This document shows, piece after piece, positions 52,701 to 55,700 of a DNA stretch of 64,000 nucleotides (the first letter of the stretch is position 1; every line of letters begins with the position of its first letter). The notes beneath the pieces are model-generated. The model ran no database searches, was not told the DNA's origin, and worked only from the letters and a program-made list of their open reading frames with translations. The translations under genes were made by a program, and so were the position numbers. The stretch lies in NCBI GenBank assembly GCA_022494885.1, contig JAGVSM010003627.1, positions 1 to 64,000 on the forward strand. Reading direction: 5' to 3'. The DNA comes from Micrasema longulum (taxonomy: Eukaryota > Arthropoda > Insecta > Trichoptera > Brachycentridae).

Positions 52701-55700
52701 ATGCATATTAATATTAAAATCACCGACTATAATATTAGCTTCCTTCTCTCTGATGTTTTCTGTGCACCATCTTTCGAAATATGTTAAAAATCCACTTATA
52801 CTTGTGCTTGGTGATCTATATAGTACAGATAAAAGCCCCTTTGTAAACCCTTTTTTAATATGAATTGCCAAATTCCAAGCTATTTTCTCATGTTGTTCAT
52901 TTGTGACTATTTTATATACAATAAAATCTCTTATTAATATAATAACTCCTCCCGTGTGTCGACTGTGTGAGTTGCAGCGTATAGTTTTGTAGTTTGGAAA
53001 ACTAATTTCGCAGTCTTCTATATTCTCCGTGATGTGGGTTTCGCTAAATATCATAATTTTAGGTTTATTCTTTTCCAAAAGTATTTCTATTTCTTCTTTG
53101 TGCGCAAGTAAGCTTTGTATATTTAGGTATATAATGTCATCAATTTGAGTTTTTTTCAAAAAAATGATATCTTTCCTTTTTCGATTTCCATTTTTCTTTT
53201 ATATACTGGACACTCATAACTCCATGCAGGGTGATGGATATCCAATTTAAGTTTCAGTTTATTTACAGCATTTACACAGTTAATACACTTAGTTTCTTGG
53301 CTATTATTTTTATGCGGGCATTCTGTTTTGTTGTGATCTCCAGTGCATATTGGACATACTCCATGTTCGCTTCTGCACTCTATTTCTTTATGGTTAAATC
53401 CATAACACTTATAACACCGCTTGACTGAGAGAGCATCAAATATACGGCATCTTTCCCATCCTAAATTTATTTTACCATTTTTAATAATCTTACTGTATGT
53501 TTCTCCATCTAGTTCAATGTAAATAGTATAGGAAGTATATTTACCAGGATTTTTTCTATTGTTTACTACTCTCATAATTTTTGGAGTATAATTATCGAGA
53601 AACTCATTTTGTTTCATTATCATCTCAATAATTTTATCATCGGAGAAAGATTCGGATACTCCTATTATTTTTATACATGGGTACCTTTTTTCTGGAATTT
53701 TTACTCCATAGTTATTTCCCAATTTTTCTTCTATTTGTTCCTTTAAAGCACATTTGGAATTTGTGTTTTTGCACTCCAGAATAATTTTTCCATTCCCAGA
53801 TTTTTTTATCCCAGTTATTCCCGATATTGTGGGATTAATATTTTTTTTAATTTCTTCCTTTGTTTTATCTGATGTTTGTATTTGTTTTGGTTCTATGACC
53901 ATAATTTCATTTGTATTTTTTATCTTTGGTTTTATTTTATCCATATTTTCTTGCTTTAAAATTGTATTTTCTCCGCTAAGTTCGGCCATCCTTACAGCCA
54001 TTTGGCTAATTACCGCCATTATTTCTGTGCTCTTTGGAATTAGCTTATTAATTTGTTCTTTAGTTAATTTTGTTGCATTATCTAGGATAATTTCCTGTAA
54101 TTTTTTTACCGCCTTGTTTGCATTATTAATAAAATTTTCTGGCTCCATATTTTAAGATATCGTAAAAAAAAAAGAACTTTAGTATATATATATTGTTTTT
54201 TTTTTTACTGGATATATAATTATTTGTGATGTCCTCTATTGAACACTTTTCAAAGTTTAATTGAATTGGTTTAGACCTCCGCTATATTGCTGCAAAACTG
54301 CATGTATTCAGAATGCAGACTGTTTTATCAGTTGATTTATTTTGACAGTTGCAATATTTCAAAAAAATTGTTTTTTATTTTCAATTTACCTTTCAATTAC
54401 AAGATCTTACGCCTCACGTTTATTTGCACTGTTACATCATGTCGTCCAACATCTTTTCACAATGTTTTAAACTGTTTTATGCACTTATTTGTTAACAATT
54501 GAGTATGATTACATTAGGGATACATATGTGTAGTTTCAAGTATAGTATTCACGTTCACAAACTATGACCGAGTCTAGATTTGATTAGTAGTCCTGAAAAG
54601 GACTTTTGATTCCAAAGAGAGCGCCGCGGTCGGGATCCGTAAGATGAGAAGTTCAGAAGTCGAATCCAAGGGGCAGGAAGAATAGTCAGTATCGGCGGAG
54701 AGTAGAGCGGGAGATGATGATGAGTCACTCCCAATGATCGTGATCGTGTTGAGTCACTCCCAATATATTTATCCGTTTTTCAAGTGATTTCTTCCTCTTC
54801 TTTCCCAGGCTTCTCAGGGCGGCCCTCTCGAGGGGACCGTCCGAGTGTCCCTGGTGTCGGACCGCGCGGCAGTGGAGGCTCCCTGCCGTCCCCCGCTGAG
54901 GGGCTTCCTCACCATGTTCGAGGAGGCCGGCGGCTTTGGGGCCTGGCACCGGCGCTGGTGTGTGCTGCACGCCCAGGACATCAGCTACTGGAGGTATCCG
55001 GATCACGAGGGCACCAAGGTAATGAAAACACTTGTAAATTATACTGCAGACAAATTTAAAATCAACATTGAGAATCACATGATAACCACTATATTATTTT
55101 AATATAATATAAATATTATTTTTGACCGTTTGTAGATTTACAAGTTAGGGTGATGATACAATATATTTATATACCACTAATGGGTGTTTTAAAGTTACAA
55201 ATAAATCAAATAAATGTTTCGATACAAAACTATCAAACTTCATGGTTTATCAACAATGTTTTGAGTATGTCCAAATGTTTGTAGAAAGGCTGGATTTCTC
55301 TCCCTAGGGAGTTATTAAATCTAAATTTATTACAACAGAGAAGGAAAACCTTTTTATAGTAAAAAAGAAAATATGTAAAGTACATTTACGGAAACTGGAT
55401 CTACGAGCCCACTGCGTGATATCGCATGATTGGCCCATTTCACACCACAGCAAAAATCTACAAGGCGTGATAAAATGAACGTAGTTTTGCAGAAAGCAGC
55501 CAGCCATAGAAAATAAAAACTGAGATAATAGCACTAGAAAAGAGTGAATAATCAAACCTACACAACACGTGCAATGTTTTTGACTCTGACAAATGATAAA
55601 CAATGAGTACATTAGTTTTTTTAAATATGACAAACAATAATCTAATTGTGTATTTGACCATTTTTGACGACTTTTCAAGTACCTATGATTTTTCTAGTAT

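Larger units (their letters stand above)
50263..54180 (-). mobile_element. Near full-length non-LTR retrotransposon (two ORFs, poly(A) tail)
   Basis: On the minus strand it has ORF1 (54148-53156), a broken ORF2 (53159 to 50362), a short 3' UTR and an A-run (T-run on + at about 50263-50281). It fills intron 12 of anillin in antisense orientation. Architecture (zinc-knuckle ORF1, endonuclease plus reverse transcriptase ORF2) matches the Jockey/R1/I group; the clade is not certain. I see no clear target-site duplication and the 5' limit is approximate. Confidence 0.88.

Noticed and set aside
53754..54155. 133-codon plus frame, very hydrophobic
   Set aside because: Antisense of the A-rich retrotransposon ORF1; the hydrophobicity is a by-product of Lys-rich codons read backwards.
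54725..55078. 117-codon minus frame
   Set aside because: Antisense of anillin exon 13.
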